Origin: GWE2-42-39 sp034003625
GTDB lineage: Bacteria; Bacteroidota; Bacteroidia; Bacteroidales; Prolixibacteraceae
Length of the DNA: 64,000 nucleotides
Assembly: GCA_034003625.1 (NCBI GenBank)
Contig: JAVEYG010000012.1
Location: 1-64,000 of the forward strand
Direction of reading: 5' to 3'
The translations under genes were made by a program, and so were the position numbers. The notes below the pieces were generated by a model, which had not been told where the DNA came from, made no database searches, and worked only from the letters and a program-made list of their open reading frames with translations. Of the stretch, positions 42,101 through 51,624 are shown in pieces (position 1 is the stretch's first letter; every line of letters starts with the position of its first letter).

Positions 42101-45100
42101 TTATTCTTCGTTCATAATGGTTGCCATCCGTTGTTTCCCATCCATGATGATGGTCAGTTCGTTTTTAAACCGGACGTGCCTGAAGAATTTTGTTTCATGA
42201 ATAACTTTCTGTTTAAACAGGGAATCCCACCGGAGAAAATCGGTTGACGATGTATGTTGTACCGAAAGGTAGCCGATATTCATTGACGTTACATTGTGAA
42301 AGAAATGTGAACCAAGCGATGAATCAAGCGGGAAATTTTCTAAGCTCACTTCCACAATGACCTTGGCATTTGAAATTTGCGACCAGTTTACCGGTATGCC
42401 CACAAAACGGTCCCTGCTGCCCCAGCGCCCGGGGCCGATCAAAATATATTGCCTTCCGCTTTTGATCATAGTTTTGTTCATTTCTTCTATTTCTGTGGCC
42501 ATATCTATGGTCTTCAGTTTATTAAACCGGTTCGGGTCAATAAAAATAACATCGCTGATTCCCCTGATCAGGCCATTTCCCATGCTTGACCGGGTAAATA
42601 GCACCATCTTCGATTTATCCTGTGTTTCGATCGCGGTGTTGTGTTCCGACTGGTCGGCCAGCAATGGTTTTATCTGAAGGAGATAAAACGTGGGAAGGCC
42701 ATTTTTTGCCCGGTTGAGATCAACCGCGTATTCAATCTCGACAGGCGAACCGAAAGCCTCTTTTATCGTATTCAGAAGAAGCCGGATGGTTTCGGCCAAC
42801 GGGATGTAACCATATTGCAGGATATTTGCAAAATTAACCACCCTTGGTCCGGGAGAACCCAGCCCTGCCTCCAACCGGTCGTTCTGGGGGTTGTAAACCG
42901 ACACGCAATGAACGAGTGTCCCGTGTTTTTCTGCTTCGCTAATATCCAATAGGTTCAATGACGCCAACTCTCCATCCTTCAGAAAATCAACTTTCAATTC
43001 TTTGCAGTTCAGGGCATAAAATTTTACCTGCGAACTGTTCAGTAAATCTTTTATACTATACATGCCCGTTTTAGGGTACCGCGGCGAAAAACGGAACGAC
43101 TGCCAGCCATCGACTACATAAGCCCCCAAACCAACTGCGGCCACTGCAAACCCTTCACCGGGTTTCATGTAAGCCACCGGATAGTAGTTATATGATTTGG
43201 CCACCCCGCTGATATGCGGATAGTAATAATCTCCATACTGGTTGCCAACCAGTTCCTGTAAAACCACGGCCATTTTTTCCTCTTCTATTTTGTGATGGAT
43301 GATTGCAAAATAATTCCGGGCTTTATCCGAAAATGTGGAGGCATAGATCAGTTTTATTGCCGTTGCTAATTGTTCCAGTACAATTTTTTTGTTGGTGGTA
43401 CAGTTGGGCACCAGATAGGTATCGAAAACTCCGGCAAAAGGTTGTGTGATTGAATCTTCGGATGTACTTGACGAACGTACGGCAATTGGTTTGTCGATCT
43501 GGGAAACAAACACTTTGAGCTTCCGTAACAGGGTTGACGACAGGTGGGCTTCGGCAAACAAACGCCTCAATTCGGCATACGAAACCGATGGATCAACAAT
43601 TTTATCGAAAAGATTGTTCCTCGAAATAAAATTTTGAAACTCGTCGGTCCCAATAATTACCGTAATTGGGGCAAGGATGTTGATCCGGTTTGACAATGCC
43701 GAGAAATCAAGATTGTAAATGAGTATATTGATGAAAGCCAGTCCCCGGCCTTTTCCTCCCATTGACCCTCCGGCAAACGAAACGATATTTTTCTCGTCAA
43801 GAGTCGAAGTTTCGTCAAAATCGAGGATTTTTCCTTTCTTCTTTTCATCCTTGTATCTTTTTATCTGATCGAGGAAAAACTGCCGCGACTCGCTCATGCT
43901 TCTGAAGTTATCGATCTGGACCGGGTTGAGTGTTTTGGCGAGCTGGATTTCGCCGCGGGCCATCAGCCACAGCGACAGCTGGTTTTCGGAAGCATGCAGG
44001 TAAAATGATTCGTCAGGAATTTGGTGCAACAGGGTTTCAAACTCGCGAAGAGACCTCGCTACCGCAATTTTGTTCGATTCTTTGTCGCGGAACACAAAAT
44101 TGCCGAAACCGAGGTACCGTTTCAGGTATGCCCGCATTTCATTCAGCAACGTTTCCGAATTTTTATTGATGAATGCCACATTCAGCTCCTGTGCTATTTT
44201 TGCATTCCGGTCTTCCGACGATTGAAGGATAACCGGCAGGTTCGAAATGTGTGACTGTACATACCTGATAAACCGTACTCCTGCATTTTTGTCCATTTTC
44301 CCCGAACGTTCAAATTCAACGTCAGAAATCACGCAAAGCATGAAATCCTTATATTTGTTGAAAATATAAATGGCATCCTCGTAATTGCGGGCCAGCAAAA
44401 TCTTCGGGCGCGACCGCATTTTGCAGATTTTGTCAATTTCGTTTTTCTCAACTTCGGGCAATAATTGCTGTACCTGTCCAAAAACAATATCATACAGTAT
44501 CTGGAGATATTTTGAATAATACAGCGGCGAATCTTCGATTAAAAGGATGACCCGTACCAGACCTATTTTTGTGTCGTTTTCTACATTTACACTGTCTTCT
44601 GTCGATTTTACAATAGCAAACAGGATTTGCGAATCGCCGTTCCATACGAATAGTTTATCGACCGACCGGATAGTTGGCACCAGTTCTTCGAAATACCGGA
44701 TGTCGCTCTTTTTGTTCAAAAGGAGATAGATCGGCAGCGACTCGTTGGCGGCTTTGATTTGCTCGCTGATAATAACCGGCGCTTCACGATCAATCCCGGC
44801 CATCAGAATAACCAGGTCGAAATGGGTTGTTTTAAGCAGTTCAAGCGCTTCTTCTGCTGTAGATACCCCGGTAATGCGGGGAACGGAAAACAGGCTGTAC
44901 TGATAAATTTCGCCCATGAATTTCTCGAAGAAGGAATCTTCGCTTTCCAGGATAAAGGCATCGTACAAGGTGGCAACAAAAAGAATATGCTTGACCTTGA
45001 ACTTCATCATATCGAGATAAATGTACTTATCAATCGACTGCTGATTGAAGTAAAGTTGCAAAGGCTTTTTATTACGGATCAATGAATTGCGAAACTCTTC

Positions 45101-46675
45101 GGAAGGGTGGTGCTCCCGAAGGGCAACCCCTTTGTGGGAGATAATTTCATGCCCCTTGTAGCCGTTCAGGTAACCGCCTATCAGTTTACTGATGTTGACC
45201 AGCAGGTTTCGTTCCTCATACAAAAACGGCCCTTCGTCGGCTTCCGCGAATTGTTTCAGGTAGAAAACCTCGATTTGTCCTTTCTTATGGTCGATCGTGA
45301 CAAAACTTTCTTTCTGTGCCCATTCTGTTTCCCGGAAATTTTCGGTGACATAACTCCTGCCTTCAAACCTGATACGGGCGACAGTGAACCGTGGATATTG
45401 ATAGGAGCCTGGCAAAACAGCACAAATTGCCTGTAGGGTTTCATCAACCGGGTTGCCTTCTTCAATAATAAAAGATGTCTGGTTGATGGCTTTCAGCTCT
45501 TTGAGCCGTTCGGTATTGGTACGGTACAACTTTTTAAATTCCTCCCGGGTTGCCGAACCTGAAATCAGGTTTGAAAGGTTTACCAGCAGGTTTCGTTCTT
45601 CTTTCAGAAATGGTCCTTCATCGGCTTCGGGAAACTGCTTTGAGTAGAAAATTTCGATAATCCCTTTTTTCCGTCCGGGAGCAATAAAGTTTTGCGACAT
45701 GCGCCATTCCGACTCAACAAAATTGCGGCTTACAAACACTTTCCCGTTATATTTAATGCGGGCGCCGGTATATTCCGGGTATTGCCAGGCATCTGGCAGA
45801 ATGGAACAAATCACCTGCAGCGATTCCTCCATTGATTTACCTTTCTGTAAAATCTCCGAAGTTTGGTTGATCCCTCTCAATTCTTTCAACCGTTCGGTAT
45901 TCTCGGCTAACAGTTGCTGTAAAACTTTTTTTGAAACAGTGCCCGAAATCAGGGCTGCCAGATTATTGACCAGGCTCTGCTCTTCTTCCAGAAATGGTCC
46001 GTAAAAAACGTCGGGAAACTGCTTCAGGTAATAAATTTCAACACTTCCTGATGTCCCGTCGGGCATATCAAACCCTTGTTGTAATCTCCACCCTGTAACC
46101 ATAAACGAGCGGCTGACAAATTCCTTCTGGCCGTATTTTATACGGGCAACCGTATATTCCGGATATTGCATGGCCTCGGGCAAAAACAGGCAAATTTCCT
46201 GTAATGACTCATCAATAGTCACACTTTTTTTTAGAATTTCTGCTGTCCGGTTGATGCTTCTCAATTCTTTTTCGCGTCCGGTGGTATAACGGTACAATTC
46301 ATCGAGCTGAAATTTTGAAATCAGGTTTTCCAGAAAAATACTCAGTTGCTGAAGCAATTTTTCTCCGTCCGGTGAGAATATGTTTGTTTTTGTCCCTTTT
46401 TCATCCTGAAAGAAAAGTTCAAGTGTTCCTTTTTTATGGTCAGGAGTTTGAAAACTCCGGCTTAGGATAAATGGTGTTTCTGCAAAATTTTTATCGGACC
46501 AGTTATGTCCATTAAAAAAAATCCGCACCGACACCCTATCGCCGGCAACCGGAGATCCCGAAACAAGGTCACAAAACTGTAACAACGATTGGTCAAGGCT
46601 GATCTCTTTTCCAAGTATCTCTATAAGACCAACTGCTAAATCCGGCGAAAATATACTGTCAGCTTTATTATTCAT
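42101..46675 (-). CDS. Giant signalling protein: repeated sensor modules, two receiver-like domains, PEP-synthase-type ATP-grasp domain
   Basis: 1524 residues, no signal or membrane helix. Order: a divergent module (1-125) and three similar GAF-like modules of about 126 residues starting near 138, 262 and 390, each with a LKELRGINQTSEIL-like helix, YPEYTGARIKYNGK and GPFLKEERNLLVNLS; a degenerate receiver (about 558-700, acceptor site reads DLVILMAG); an intact-looking receiver (about 707-860, LLIEDS and Asp785 in CVISDVEF); a PEP/pyruvate-binding ATP-grasp domain (about 960-1335, FAGGSMGGKGRG and AVRSSSTSEDSITQPFAG); and a conserved tail (about 1335-1524, ILIGPGRWGSRDRFVGIPVN). The swivelling phosphohistidine domain of PEP synthase is not seen. 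The ATP-grasp part may sense nucleotide or PEP, or carry out a phosphotransfer. Partner: the regulator 14 bp downstream. Confidence 0.88.
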   Translation of the reverse strand: MNNKADSIFSPDLAVGLIEILGKEISLDQSLLQFCDLVSGSPVAGDRVSVRIFFNGHNWSDKNFAETPFILSRSFQTPDHKKGTLELFFQDEKGTKTNIFSPDGEKLLQQLSIFLENLISKFQLDELYRYTTGREKELRSINRTAEILKKSVTIDESLQEICLFLPEAMQYPEYTVARIKYGQKEFVSRSFMVTGWRLQQGFDMPDGTSGSVEIYYLKQFPDVFYGPFLEEEQSLVNNLAALISGTVSKKVLQQLLAENTERLKELRGINQTSEILQKGKSMEESLQVICSILPDAWQYPEYTGARIKYNGKVFVSRNFVESEWRMSQNFIAPGRKKGIIEIFYSKQFPEADEGPFLKEERNLLVNLSNLISGSATREEFKKLYRTNTERLKELKAINQTSFIIEEGNPVDETLQAICAVLPGSYQYPRFTVARIRFEGRSYVTENFRETEWAQKESFVTIDHKKGQIEVFYLKQFAEADEGPFLYEERNLLVNISKLIGGYLNGYKGHEIISHKGVALREHHPSEEFRNSLIRNKKPLQLYFNQQSIDKYIYLDMMKFKVKHILFVATLYDAFILESEDSFFEKFMGEIYQYSLFSVPRITGVSTAEEALELLKTTHFDLVILMAGIDREAPVIISEQIKAANESLPIYLLLNKKSDIRYFEELVPTIRSVDKLFVWNGDSQILFAIVKSTEDSVNVENDTKIGLVRVILLIEDSPLYYSKYLQILYDIVFGQVQQLLPEVEKNEIDKICKMRSRPKILLARNYEDAIYIFNKYKDFMLCVISDVEFERSGKMDKNAGVRFIRYVQSHISNLPVILQSSEDRNAKIAQELNVAFINKNSETLLNEMRAYLKRYLGFGNFVFRDKESNKIAVARSLREFETLLHQIPDESFYLHASENQLSLWLMARGEIQLAKTLNPVQIDNFRSMSESRQFFLDQIKRYKDEKKKGKILDFDETSTLDEKNIVSFAGGSMGGKGRGLAFINILIYNLDFSALSNRINILAPITVIIGTDEFQNFISRNNLFDKIVDPSVSYAELRRLFAEAHLSSTLLRKLKVFVSQIDKPIAVRSSSTSEDSITQPFAGVFDTYLVPNCTTNKKIVLEQLATAIKLIYASTFSDKARNYFAIIHHKIEEEKMAVVLQELVGNQYGDYYYPHISGVAKSYNYYPVAYMKPGEGFAVAAVGLGAYVVDGWQSFRFSPRYPKTGMYSIKDLLNSSQVKFYALNCKELKVDFLKDGELASLNLLDISEAEKHGTLVHCVSVYNPQNDRLEAGLGSPGPRVVNFANILQYGYIPLAETIRLLLNTIKEAFGSPVEIEYAVDLNRAKNGLPTFYLLQIKPLLADQSEHNTAIETQDKSKMVLFTRSSMGNGLIRGISDVIFIDPNRFNKLKTIDMATEIEEMNKTMIKSGRQYILIGPGRWGSRDRFVGIPVNWSQISNAKVIVEVSLENFPLDSSLGSHFFHNVTSMNIGYLSVQHTSSTDFLRWDSLFKQKVIHETKFFRHVRFKNELTIIMDGKQRMATIMNEE

Positions 46676-46865
46676 GATTTTTCAATACAATCAAACGTCC
46701 TGCATTATTCTACTTTTCTGAAATCCATCAACAAAGGTACAGGGAAACAGAGAAAAATAACAATGTGCGTACAACGTGGCAAAGCTAAAAATTCAGCGAG
46801 CTTTTCTGTTTTTACTTTGGTATGCGACTTTTCCATTAAACGGTATGAAAAGGAATTGTAGCCAT

Positions 46866-47786
46866 TCAGTTTCCCGGCTTTTTTCCTTCCTTCAAGATTG
46901 CCCGTTTAGAGATTTCCTTGTCGTGTACCAGGATGGAATATTTTAATACCAACGGTTCGCCGACCAGCAGGTCCACCGGTTTTTTTCCCGGATAAACCAC
47001 GTTCTGCATGCTCTTCTCTTTTCGCAATATCCACGATTGCGGAAAACCGGGATTGTTTTCGTCGCAGATAATTGCCGCTCCGGCGTATGAGTTGTTTTTC
47101 CCCATCGATCCGGAAATATCGACACATGCGCCCACACTTACCGCTATTACTTCCGGTGAAACAATGTTTTCCTCACACCGGAACATCACATCCTCAGGCA
47201 GTCTCAGCCGTACCGAAAATCCACCGTACCCTTTTTCGTCGTTGGAGCCACCAAGTTGAACTTTGTCGGTTAAAGCCGATAGTGTGATTTCGAAGTCAAT
47301 CCGCCGCAGGTTTTTTTCTTTCAGGAAAAAATAGGTTTTTGACTGTTCCTTCAAATAGGCTTCTTTTCCATTCTTGTACAGGGGCGACATCCAGTATACT
47401 TCGGTGTTGAAGGTAGCGTCGCCGTTCCGCAACTGTTCAAATTGCACATTCTTCACTTTTTGGATAAAGTTCTCCAGCATCCAGGGGTCGCCCATGCTTT
47501 GTCCGTCAATAAGTACCTGGTGCCAGCTCCAGAATATTCCCCTGTGGTGCGGGTGGTCCTCCGGAAAATCCTCGGTCAGCACTGCACCGTCTAATCCATA
47601 CAGCGGATGAAAGTAATTGCACCGGCTGTATTCGCCGTTCAGGCTTTTGGGTGAACGCTGATAAAAACAAATACTGTCGCCGCCTTCTTTAAAAAGAAAG
47701 CCACCATCGCCAATAACCATACTGATCTGGGCTGAAGCAAACGAACACGTGAAAAACAATGCGGTAAACAGGAATGTCTTTTGCAT
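46866..47786 (-). CDS. Secreted DUF6807 (PmoA-like) protein
   Basis: About 306 residues from the ATG at 47786 (MQKTFLFTALFFTCSFASAQ), which gives a clean signal peptide; a frame from 47876 would put it after 30 unrelated residues. Family features: FHPLYGLDGAVLTEDFPEDH, PHHRGIFWSWHQVLIDGQ and a His-rich site (DHPHHRG). DUF6807 is a beta-sandwich domain often beside Gfo/Idh/MocA and DUF1080 genes in glycan loci; no reaction is proven. Last gene of the minus-strand sugar locus. Confidence 0.83.
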   Translation of the reverse strand: MQKTFLFTALFFTCSFASAQISMVIGDGGFLFKEGGDSICFYQRSPKSLNGEYSRCNYFHPLYGLDGAVLTEDFPEDHPHHRGIFWSWHQVLIDGQSMGDPWMLENFIQKVKNVQFEQLRNGDATFNTEVYWMSPLYKNGKEAYLKEQSKTYFFLKEKNLRRIDFEITLSALTDKVQLGGSNDEKGYGGFSVRLRLPEDVMFRCEENIVSPEVIAVSVGACVDISGSMGKNNSYAGAAIICDENNPGFPQSWILRKEKSMQNVVYPGKKPVDLLVGEPLVLKYSILVHDKEISKRAILKEGKKPGN

Positions 47787-47900
47787 CTTTCGTATGAATT
47801 TAGTTAGGTTAAGCGAAGGTAGCGAAAATATTTTCAAAAAAGAATGTCGTTCTTTATCGACCCTTTTGGGGTTCAATGTACAGTCATTCCCTGATACTTT

Positions 47901-49187
47901 TTATTTCAAGAGCCTTTGCTGAAGCCATTTTGTGAGGGCTTCCCGTTGTTCTGGATAAGTCCAGTGTTGCGTGTCCCGAAAAATATGTTTTTCCTTTTTG
48001 GCGGGAATCACATTATAGGCAGCAAAAATAGAAGTAGGGGGGCAAACGTTATCGTTAAAGCCCCATGAATACCAGCCTTCCACTTTTACAAAACGGGCAA
48101 AATTCACCACGTCGTAATATTTCGAGGTTTCAATGCGATCGGTCAGTTTGCCTTCGTCGCCAATGAACATGTGAGGCCAGCCACCCGCACGGCTATCCAA
48201 ATATCCGGTCAGATCGGAAAGGGCAGGGTAAAATGCCGCCAGCCATTTGATACGCGGATCAAGTCCGGCAGTAATAATTGACAAAGCTCCTCCCTGGCTG
48301 CCACCTGTTACCGCAATATTCTGGCCGTCGAATTCCGGTAGTTCATAAATGAAATCGATGGCGCGGACGCAACCTAAGTACACCCGTTTGTAGTAATAAT
48401 CATCTTTGTTGTCCATCAGTGCCCGGTTGTAGTTTTTTAGCGCACCTGTTCTCAGATCGTCATATACTCCTATAGGCAGGTTTACAGGGATGCCATGAAT
48501 ACCGATCTGCAGGGTAATGATCCCTGCTTCAGCATTGCTTATATCGCCAAAATACGGACGCACACCGGCTCCCGGTACATGCAGGATGGCCGGATATTTT
48601 CCTTCTTTTTTCGGTTTGCACAGAATACCATAGATCTTCCCGTCGATATTTTTCATGCTCACGTGGAAAACATCAACCTTATCGGTACAAAGTTCCGGCA
48701 TCAGGGTTAAAACCGGGCTTACCGGAATTTTGGCCAGTTCATTTTTCCATTTATCCCAAAATTCGGTGAAATCGGAGGGTAGGGTAGTGGTTGGTTGAAT
48801 TTGGTCTACATCAAAACCGGCAGTCGCGTATTTCTCATATTGTTTTCCATCCGCCGTCACCCGTGCAAAACAGCGCAGGAAACCTGGTTTTTTCAGCGTT
48901 CCTGCCGGGATGGTTGCGGTTCCGTTTTTCAGGGTAATTTCCCCTTTTTTAATTGTGCCCATTTTTTCGGGCTTTATTTCATAGTTCAGGGTAATGTTAT
49001 CAAGCGGAAAATCATTTTGCAGTACGGTTGCTTTAAACGTTACCTGCTCCCCGGTTTTGTATTGCCAGTCGGACCGGTCGGGGGATATCAGGATTGTTAC
49101 GGGTTGACGTGCAGGTTGTGCATTCAGTGTGGTTAAGGCTATCAGTAAGGCGGCAAGTGCCATCACCGATCGAAACAATTTATTCAT
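47901..49187 (-). CDS. Secreted acetyl-xylan-esterase-like hydrolase (AXE1 family)
   Basis: 428 residues with signal peptide (NKLFRSVMALAALLIALTTL). An N-terminal beta domain (about 25-130) precedes the alpha/beta hydrolase: nucleophile Ser297 in VTGGSQGGALSII, a charge-relay Asp probably in the DKFCP-equivalent GFNDNVCPPTSIFAAY, His in HWTYPEQREALTKWL. AXE1/cephalosporin-C-deacetylase enzymes remove acetyl groups from xylan or sugars. The extra N-terminal domain is seen in Bacteroidota versions. It sits 24 bp upstream of the DUF6807 gene. Confidence 0.88.
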   Translation of the reverse strand: MNKLFRSVMALAALLIALTTLNAQPARQPVTILISPDRSDWQYKTGEQVTFKATVLQNDFPLDNITLNYEIKPEKMGTIKKGEITLKNGTATIPAGTLKKPGFLRCFARVTADGKQYEKYATAGFDVDQIQPTTTLPSDFTEFWDKWKNELAKIPVSPVLTLMPELCTDKVDVFHVSMKNIDGKIYGILCKPKKEGKYPAILHVPGAGVRPYFGDISNAEAGIITLQIGIHGIPVNLPIGVYDDLRTGALKNYNRALMDNKDDYYYKRVYLGCVRAIDFIYELPEFDGQNIAVTGGSQGGALSIITAGLDPRIKWLAAFYPALSDLTGYLDSRAGGWPHMFIGDEGKLTDRIETSKYYDVVNFARFVKVEGWYSWGFNDNVCPPTSIFAAYNVIPAKKEKHIFRDTQHWTYPEQREALTKWLQQRLLK

Positions 49188-49299
49188 GGTTCAATGGTAA
49201 TTTTAGGTTAATCTTTAATTGGATTGTTCATATCGTTTGCAAAATAAAAAACTCTCTGCGAAATACAGAGAGTTTTTTTATCAATTTCAAAAAGAATAA

Positions 49300-50649
49300 T
49301 CAGATTTTCAGTTTGGGTTCCCAGCCGGGTTCATATTCGCGGCTCCATAGTTTCATGGCGTCGCGGTCGAAAATACGGCCGGTATTTACATCTACATCGA
49401 ATCCCTTGTTTACCCGATACGAAATGTTTGCGTAGTGGGTGAGGTGCTGGCTGACTACGCCTACGTCAATGGGCGAAGTCAGTTTTTCGGTACCCCGGAT
49501 GGTATTGAAGAAATTCTGTACATGGTGCGTGGTCATGTCGCCGCCACCACCCAAGGTGTTTCCGGCTTCTTGTGAGGCCGATTTGCTGTCTTTTATTAAT
49601 TTCCCGCTTAAATCATATAAACGGTAGAGGTTGCGGTTGACGAAAACAGAACCTTCCGAACCATAAATAATAGTTCCCCGGTCTGCCCCGTAGGTATCGT
49701 ATCCGGTACGGCTGCGCCCATCCCATTTAATAATCTTGTTTTTCGGGAAGCGGAACATAGCGTCCATCGTGTCGTACATTTCCCAACCATCGTCCAGAAA
49801 ATGGCGCTTGCCGGCTTCCACAAAAACATATTCCGGATAATCGACCTGTAGGGCCCAGCGGGCAATGTCGAGTTCATGAGTGGCGTTGTTGCCCATTTCT
49901 GCCGTGCCGAAGTCCCAGCCATACCAGTGCCAGTTGTAGTCCCAGGTGTCGTGCATGTATTCTTTCCGGGGAGAAGGTCCCTGGAACAAGTCCCAGTCGA
50001 GACCGGCGGGGACCGGCGCTTTTACCGGGTTGACCACCCGTCCGCGCTTGTTGGTGTAAAAGGAAACAGCTTTATAGGCTTCGCCGATAATCCCTTCGTG
50101 GATTGCCTTCATGATTTCGATGGTGTGGTCCGACGAACGTTGCTGGTTCCCCATTTGTATTACTTTTCCATATTGTTTCTGGTAAGCAACCAGCAATTCT
50201 CCTTCGTGTGGATTATGGCTGCAAGGCTTTTCCAGATACACGTGCTTTCCTGCTTCAACGGCCATAAATGTCCCCGGCGCATGCCAATGGTCGGGTGTAG
50301 CGTTCAGTATGGCATCTAATTGCGGGTTGGCCAGCACTTTGCGGATATCATTTTCTAACTTGGGTTTGTAGTCGATGTGTTTTGCAAATGTTTTGGCTGC
50401 ATTTTCCCTCTGTTTTTCCATTACGTCACACAAATATAGCAGCTCCACATTGCTTTCCTTCAGTGCAATGGGTTCGATGTAAGCACTGTACCTGCGCCCC
50501 AGGCCGGCAATTGCAACGCGAAGGCGGTCGTTAGCCCCTATGATCTTAGAATAACTCTTTGCCGACATGCTGTGGGCGGCTCCGCCCAGTGTAATACCAG
50601 CCGTTCCGACAGCTGCTTTTTTTAGAAAATCTCTTCTGTTTGAACTCAT
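49300..50649 (-). CDS. TAT-exported Gfo/Idh/MocA oxidoreductase
   Basis: 449 residues with a twin-arginine signal (SSNRRDFLKKAAVGTAGITL), so it is folded with its NAD(P) in the cytoplasm and acts in the periplasm. Rossmann domain: RVAIAGLGRRYSAYI; catalytic EKP in VYLEKPCSHNPHEGE; QMGNQQRSSDHTIE; and a C-terminal substrate domain with NWHWYGWDFGTAEMGNNATH. In related loci such enzymes oxidise C3 of glycosides to 3-keto-sugars. The following genes (TIM-barrel isomerase, DUF1080) fit that role. Confidence 0.9.
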   Translation of the reverse strand: MSSNRRDFLKKAAVGTAGITLGGAAHSMSAKSYSKIIGANDRLRVAIAGLGRRYSAYIEPIALKESNVELLYLCDVMEKQRENAAKTFAKHIDYKPKLENDIRKVLANPQLDAILNATPDHWHAPGTFMAVEAGKHVYLEKPCSHNPHEGELLVAYQKQYGKVIQMGNQQRSSDHTIEIMKAIHEGIIGEAYKAVSFYTNKRGRVVNPVKAPVPAGLDWDLFQGPSPRKEYMHDTWDYNWHWYGWDFGTAEMGNNATHELDIARWALQVDYPEYVFVEAGKRHFLDDGWEMYDTMDAMFRFPKNKIIKWDGRSRTGYDTYGADRGTIIYGSEGSVFVNRNLYRLYDLSGKLIKDSKSASQEAGNTLGGGGDMTTHHVQNFFNTIRGTEKLTSPIDVGVVSQHLTHYANISYRVNKGFDVDVNTGRIFDRDAMKLWSREYEPGWEPKLKI

Positions 50650-50783
50650 TTTTGTCAGGTTAAATAGTTTACAATTTTGCTAAAACATGGTATCAATAGT
50701 TGAATGGAACTATAGCCCCATAATGGGAAATAACATCCAACACTCAATATCCAATATGAATATTGAATGCCGGATCGTGTTGC

Positions 50784-51623
50784 TTACTGAATGGCAGTCA
50801 GCATTCCCCTTATATAGCCTATTGATTCGCCCATTCCGGGGAACGGATTATCGCCGTCTTTTTCGTATTCGAGAGCCAGGATGCCCGAATAGCCCAGGTC
50901 GATCAGGTCATTCAGAAAAACTTTGAAGTCGATCACCCCCCGGCCAATTTCGCAGGTTGAGCCGTCGGCATCTGCTTTGGTTACATCTTTAATGTGAATG
51001 TCGAGTACCCGGTCGAAAAAGTCTTTGACATCCTGTGACGGGTTGCGCTGAATGCGCATGGTGTGGCCGATGTCGATACAAAGCCCCATTCTGGGATCCA
51101 TCTCTTTTATAAGGGTATACGCGCTTTCGGCGCTTGGATATAATTTGTCGCCAGGGCCATGATTGTGTATCGCCAGTTTAATGTCGTATTCTTTTACTTT
51201 CTTTTCCACGTAGGGAAGCAATTCGTGGTTTGGAACGCCCACAATCATTTTCATTCCGGCTTTTCGAGCATATTCAAAAGCCTGGTCTGCTTCGGCTTCG
51301 GTTTTCATGTAAATAACGCCGCCGGCATACAGGTCGATTCCCGCATCTTTGCATTTTCTGACAGTTTCAGCAATTTCGGCATCTGTTGCGTCTAATTTCA
51401 GATGGAAACTTTTAAAGGCGATTTTATCAATCCCTAATTGTTTTGTAAAGGCGAGCGTCGTATCAGTCGAAAACTTACGGAGCGAATAGGAAGCAACGCC
51501 CAACTGAAATTTTATTTCCCGTTTTGGGGCTTGTTCTGTTTTTTTTTCGCAGTTGCACGATGTACCTGCCAATAACATAGAGGCGAAAATAAAAAGCAGC
51601 AATTTTTGAGAAACAGGTTTCAT
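50784..51623 (-). CDS. Lipoprotein of the sugar phosphate isomerase/epimerase (TIM barrel) family
   Basis: 279 residues. Signal with lipobox (LLFIFASMLLAGTSC). AP-endonuclease-2-type barrel: LGVASYSLRKFSTDTTLA, KLAIHNHGPGDKLYPSAES, GLCIDIGHTMRIQRNPSQD, VLDIHIKDVTKAD and ILALEYEKDGDNP give the Glu, His and Asp metal ligands. Lipidated, so periplasm-facing. In 3-keto-sugar loci such proteins hydrate or isomerise keto-glycals, which fits the neighbours; exact reaction not readable. Only 1 bp separates it from the end of the DUF1080 gene. Confidence 0.88.
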   Translation of the reverse strand: MKPVSQKLLLFIFASMLLAGTSCNCEKKTEQAPKREIKFQLGVASYSLRKFSTDTTLAFTKQLGIDKIAFKSFHLKLDATDAEIAETVRKCKDAGIDLYAGGVIYMKTEAEADQAFEYARKAGMKMIVGVPNHELLPYVEKKVKEYDIKLAIHNHGPGDKLYPSAESAYTLIKEMDPRMGLCIDIGHTMRIQRNPSQDVKDFFDRVLDIHIKDVTKADADGSTCEIGRGVIDFKVFLNDLIDLGYSGILALEYEKDGDNPFPGMGESIGYIRGMLTAIQ

Positions 51624-51624
51624 T

